Part shown: positions 6,403-7,952 of the stretch, in pieces
Layout of the letters: every line of letters begins with the position of its first letter
Position numbering within the stretch: the first letter of the stretch is position 1
Origin: Negativicutes bacterium
GTDB lineage: Bacteria > Bacillota > Negativicutes > JAGOZY01
Reading direction: 5' to 3'
Assembly (NCBI GenBank): GCA_018058445.1
Contig: JAGOZY010000039.1
Span: 1 to 7,952, forward strand
Length of the DNA stretch: 7,952 nucleotides
Translations under genes and position numbers: made by a program
The notes under the pieces: generated by a model
Databases searched by the model: none
Told to the model about the DNA's origin: nothing
What the model saw: only the letters and a program-made list of their open reading frames with translations

Positions 6403-6430
6403 ATATTAACACCCATTTCTGAATTGTAAA
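6403..6430 (-). promoter_or_regulatory. Predicted promoter of the gntR-hydrolase-permease operon
   Basis: On the minus strand, TTTACA (6430-6425), a 16-base spacer, then TAATAT (6408-6403). Transcription would begin near 6396, directly in front of the 6379-6394 inverted repeat, giving a leader of about 60 bases before the ATG at 6337. Hexamer matches are good but the 16-base spacing is slightly short. TATAAA two bases further on is an alternative -10. Confidence 0.5.
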
Positions 6431-6456
6431 TATAGTCTGAAAGTTTTATTTTTTAG

Positions 6457-6467
6457 TGCCAGTTTGG
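6457..6467. promoter_or_regulatory. Second copy of the operator half-site (TGCCAGTTTGG)
   Basis: This segment repeats the half-sites of the 6379-6394 operator. TGCCAGTT is identical to that operator's right arm, and the reverse complement CCAAACTGG equals the left flank plus arm at 6377-6384. No full inverted partner is present. It lies about 60-70 bases upstream of the operon start, between the two divergent promoters, and could be an auxiliary site for looping or for affecting the plus-strand gene. Confidence 0.4.
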
Positions 6468-6501
6468 TTATCACATTTTTCTAAAATAACAACCAAAAAA
6501 T

Positions 6502-6530
6502 TTGTATATCATAATAAATTTCGATATACT
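6502..6530 (+). promoter_or_regulatory. Predicted promoter of the DUF2939-type gene
   Basis: On the plus strand, TTGTAT (6502-6507), a 17-base spacer, then TATACT (6525-6530). The start is expected near 6537, leaving a leader of about 25 bases that holds the RBS. It is divergent from the gntR promoter, with about 100 bases between the two start points. Confidence 0.65.
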
Positions 6531-6548
6531 TAACTTAATACTGTAATT

Positions 6549-6557
6549 GAAGGATGG
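6549..6557 (+). promoter_or_regulatory. Ribosome binding site that sets the DUF2939-type start
   Basis: GAAGGATGG spans 6549-6557, with AAGGA at 6550-6554. It overlaps the upstream ATG at 6554, which therefore cannot be the start served by it. The ATG at 6563 lies 8 bases beyond AAGGA, the normal distance, so translation most likely begins there. Confidence 0.7.
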
Positions 6558-6562
6558 ATATT

Positions 6563-7165
6563 ATGACTTGGACTCGTACCCGTATTCTCTGTTTGGTTAC
6601 TTTTATCGTTTTTCTCGCTGCTGTGGGTGGTTATCATTTTTGGACTACTACCCCGACTTACTCGCTTCGGCAAGCTGGCCTAGCCTGGAAGAATCAGGAC
6701 TGGGAGGAATTTAAAAAGTATGTCGATGTAGAGTCTGTCTTAAAAAACGGGCTTGATGCAATTGTGGAAGATCAACTTAGCCAGGCGCCCATTCCGGAAG
6801 GCGCGCAGGCCACTGCCCGTAATCTAGTTCAGCTCTTTAAGCCTCAACTACTTTCGATTTTAGAAAAACAAGTTCAAGATGCTCTCCTCGAAAAACCTGA
6901 TCGTCAGACGGCAAAAGACCTTACAACGCCAGATATTACACCAAGTTTAAAGACAACAGCGAGAAATTGGCAACTAGAGCAAATCAATGTGGGAAAAGCA
7001 AGCGATGACGAAGTCTTAGTTAGCATTACTCTGCGTTCACCAAATCCAAATGAACCTTCGATCCATCAGATCCATTTACGTATGGCTGATCGGGGTGACC
7101 ACTGGCAAGTGACTGAAATTGTCAACCTGCCGGAAGTGTTGACCAAGTTTCAAAATCATCTCTAA
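6563..7165 (+). CDS. Membrane-anchored DUF2939-type protein
   Basis: A 200-residue protein with a short basic N-terminus (WTRTR), one hydrophobic helix (about residues 7-25 from the chosen start), and a soluble domain expected outside the cytoplasm, as a signal anchor or uncleaved signal. The segment YSLRQAGLAWKNQDWEEFKKYVDVESVL resembles the DUF2939 pattern, in which a chain of short helices ends in a beta-rich part. Here the C-terminal portion (VLVSITLRSPN, HQIHLRMADRGDHWQVTEIVNL) looks like strands of a small cone- or cystatin-like fold. Function is unknown. It is transcribed alone, divergent from the gntR operon and ending at a bidirectional terminator, so it is probably unrelated to that operon. 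Start choice rests on the RBS; a start three codons earlier is possible but less likely. Confidence 0.75.
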   Translation: MTWTRTRILCLVTFIVFLAAVGGYHFWTTTPTYSLRQAGLAWKNQDWEEFKKYVDVESVLKNGLDAIVEDQLSQAPIPEGAQATARNLVQLFKPQLLSILEKQVQDALLEKPDRQTAKDLTTPDITPSLKTTARNWQLEQINVGKASDDEVLVSITLRSPNPNEPSIHQIHLRMADRGDHWQVTEIVNLPEVLTKFQNHL

Positions 7166-7192
7166 CTTATCTGAACTTTAAATAAAATCATC

Positions 7193-7225
7193 AAAAAAAG
7201 AAGCCACTTAGTGGCTTCTTTTTTT
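7193..7225. terminator. Bidirectional terminator between the DUF2939-type gene and the symporter gene
   Basis: The 8-bp stem GAAGCCAC / GTGGCTTC (7200-7207 with 7211-7218) and TTA loop are flanked by seven A on the left and seven T on the right. It gives a stem plus U-tract on both strands. It lies about 28 bases after the plus-strand stop and about 17 bases after the minus-strand stop, serving both convergent genes. Confidence 0.92.
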
Positions 7226-7241
7226 ATACCAATTTTGCTAT

Positions 7242-7952
7242 TTAGACTATTTTTGTGATTTTTATCGGATTTTGATCGAATATATAGACTGCAAAAAAAA
7301 CAATACTGCAGATCAGCCACTCGGCGTAAATCACGTGAGGGAGCACACGAACAGCTGGTACGAATTGCCACAGAATTAATACAATAATCCCTGCAAGTAG
7401 CGTCCAAAATGCACTGGAACGACGACAAAATTGTGGAGCAAAAAGGGTAAAAAGTAATACAATGCTAAATGCTGCACAAAGCGAGAGTCCGATCATCAAG
7501 GTCGCGATGATCCCACTGACTCCTAAGGCTAAAATAAACGTCAGCAAACCCAGACCAGCTACTGCCATTCGGGTCATATGAGCAACCTGAGCATCTGTTG
7601 CATCGGTCTTTGCAAATCGCTTATAGATATCTTTAGAAAAAAGCGTCGCAGATGCCAGTAATAAATTACAAGCGGTCGAAACATCAGCCGCCCAAAGTGC
7701 TGCTAAAGTGATTCCTGCCAACCACGGATTCAAACTCATAATAACTTGTGGAAGTGCCAATGTTGGTATTGCATCTGGATAGGCAACTTTCGCAATCAAT
7801 CCAAGCAAGGCAGCGACGAATCCCAGTGGAATAATAAGCGCACCGCCCCAGAGAAAACCAGCTCGCGCTGTGTTCTCATCTTTAGCACCTAAAGCAATCT
7901 GCAAAATACTTTGAAGCGACAGATTCACTGTAATCAAAGTAACGATCCAGAT
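7242..7952 (-). CDS. Sodium:solute symporter (SSS family), C-terminal part, cut by the window edge
   Basis: The reading frame is open to the last base of the window, giving the final 236 residues; the true start lies outside. It is a polytopic membrane protein with about six helices in this part. The segment ADVSTACNLLLASATLFSKDIYKRF carries the SSS helix in which a Ser-Thr pair helps form the sodium site, followed by the typical DIYK loop. SSS members couple sodium entry to uptake of sugars, amino acids, pantothenate, monocarboxylates and others; nothing here fixes the substrate. It converges on the DUF2939-type gene and is not part of the gntR operon. There is no sign of disruption within the visible portion. 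Confidence 0.92.
   Translation of the reverse strand: MWIVTLITVNLSLQSILQIALGAKDENTARAGFLWGGALIIPLGFVAALLGLIAKVAYPDAIPTLALPQVIMSLNPWLAGITLAALWAADVSTACNLLLASATLFSKDIYKRFAKTDATDAQVAHMTRMAVAGLGLLTFILALGVSGIIATLMIGLSLCAAFSIVLLFTLFAPQFCRRSSAFWTLLAGIIVLILWQFVPAVRVLPHVIYAEWLICSIVFFAVYIFDQNPIKITKIV

Noticed and set aside
7162..7428. Minus-strand frame of 88 codons overlapping the symporter end
   Set aside because: It runs in another frame inside the clearly coding symporter sequence and through the bidirectional terminator. The Cys- and Ser-rich product looks like a shadow.
7242..7952. Symporter as a complete 231-residue protein starting at a TTG near 7937
   Set aside because: The frame is open to the window edge and SSS proteins are about twice this length. 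No RBS precedes that TTG, so the gene is cut by the window.

Overview
The window looks like a chromosomal metabolic region from a bacterium, most likely a Bacillota (Firmicutes) member. The evidence is moderately AT-rich DNA, strong AGGAGG-type ribosome binding sites before most genes, sigma-A-like promoters, and intrinsic terminators with clean T-tracts. A narrower placement, for example in Negativicutes, would be a guess. I see no rRNA, tRNA, CRISPR array, insertion sequence, phage gene or plasmid function. The window holds eight substantial genes, plus the first bases of a ninth at the left edge.

The core is a minus-strand operon from about 6400 down to 2715. It runs in the order GntR/FCD repressor (6337-5657), nitrilase-superfamily C-N hydrolase (5660-4875), DUF2848 protein (4840-4151), and a 416-residue permease of the ion-transporter type (4034-2784), and it ends at a strong terminator. 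The first two genes overlap by 4 bases (ATGA) and the third follows 34 bases later. A 116-base gap before the permease holds an 18-bp hairpin whose G-U wobbles pair only in the minus-strand transcript. The regulator has a plausible promoter with the inverted repeat AACTGG-N4-CCAGTT at the expected start point, and a matching half-site lies upstream of the -35. The simplest reading is a self-repressed uptake-and-hydrolysis module for a small amide- or acid-type compound. The substrate cannot be read from sequence.

Downstream on the same strand are two tandem UspA-type universal stress genes (2580-2146 and 1956-1525). They have near-identical promoters, matching ribosome binding sites and individual palindromic terminators, so each is a one-gene transcription unit produced by duplication. 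Next comes a D-aminoacylase-like amidohydrolase (1369-20) with its own TATAAT promoter. A further gene seems to start at base 4, directly after its stop codon, so this unit continues outside the window.

On the right, a small membrane-anchored DUF2939-type protein (6563-7165, plus strand) is divergent from the gntR operon. It converges on the C-terminal part of a sodium:solute symporter (7952-7242, minus strand, cut by the window edge). A bidirectional terminator separates the two. The amidohydrolase and the hydrolase/permease operon are both suited to nitrogen-containing small molecules and may belong to related metabolism, but their promoters are separate and no shared operator was seen.
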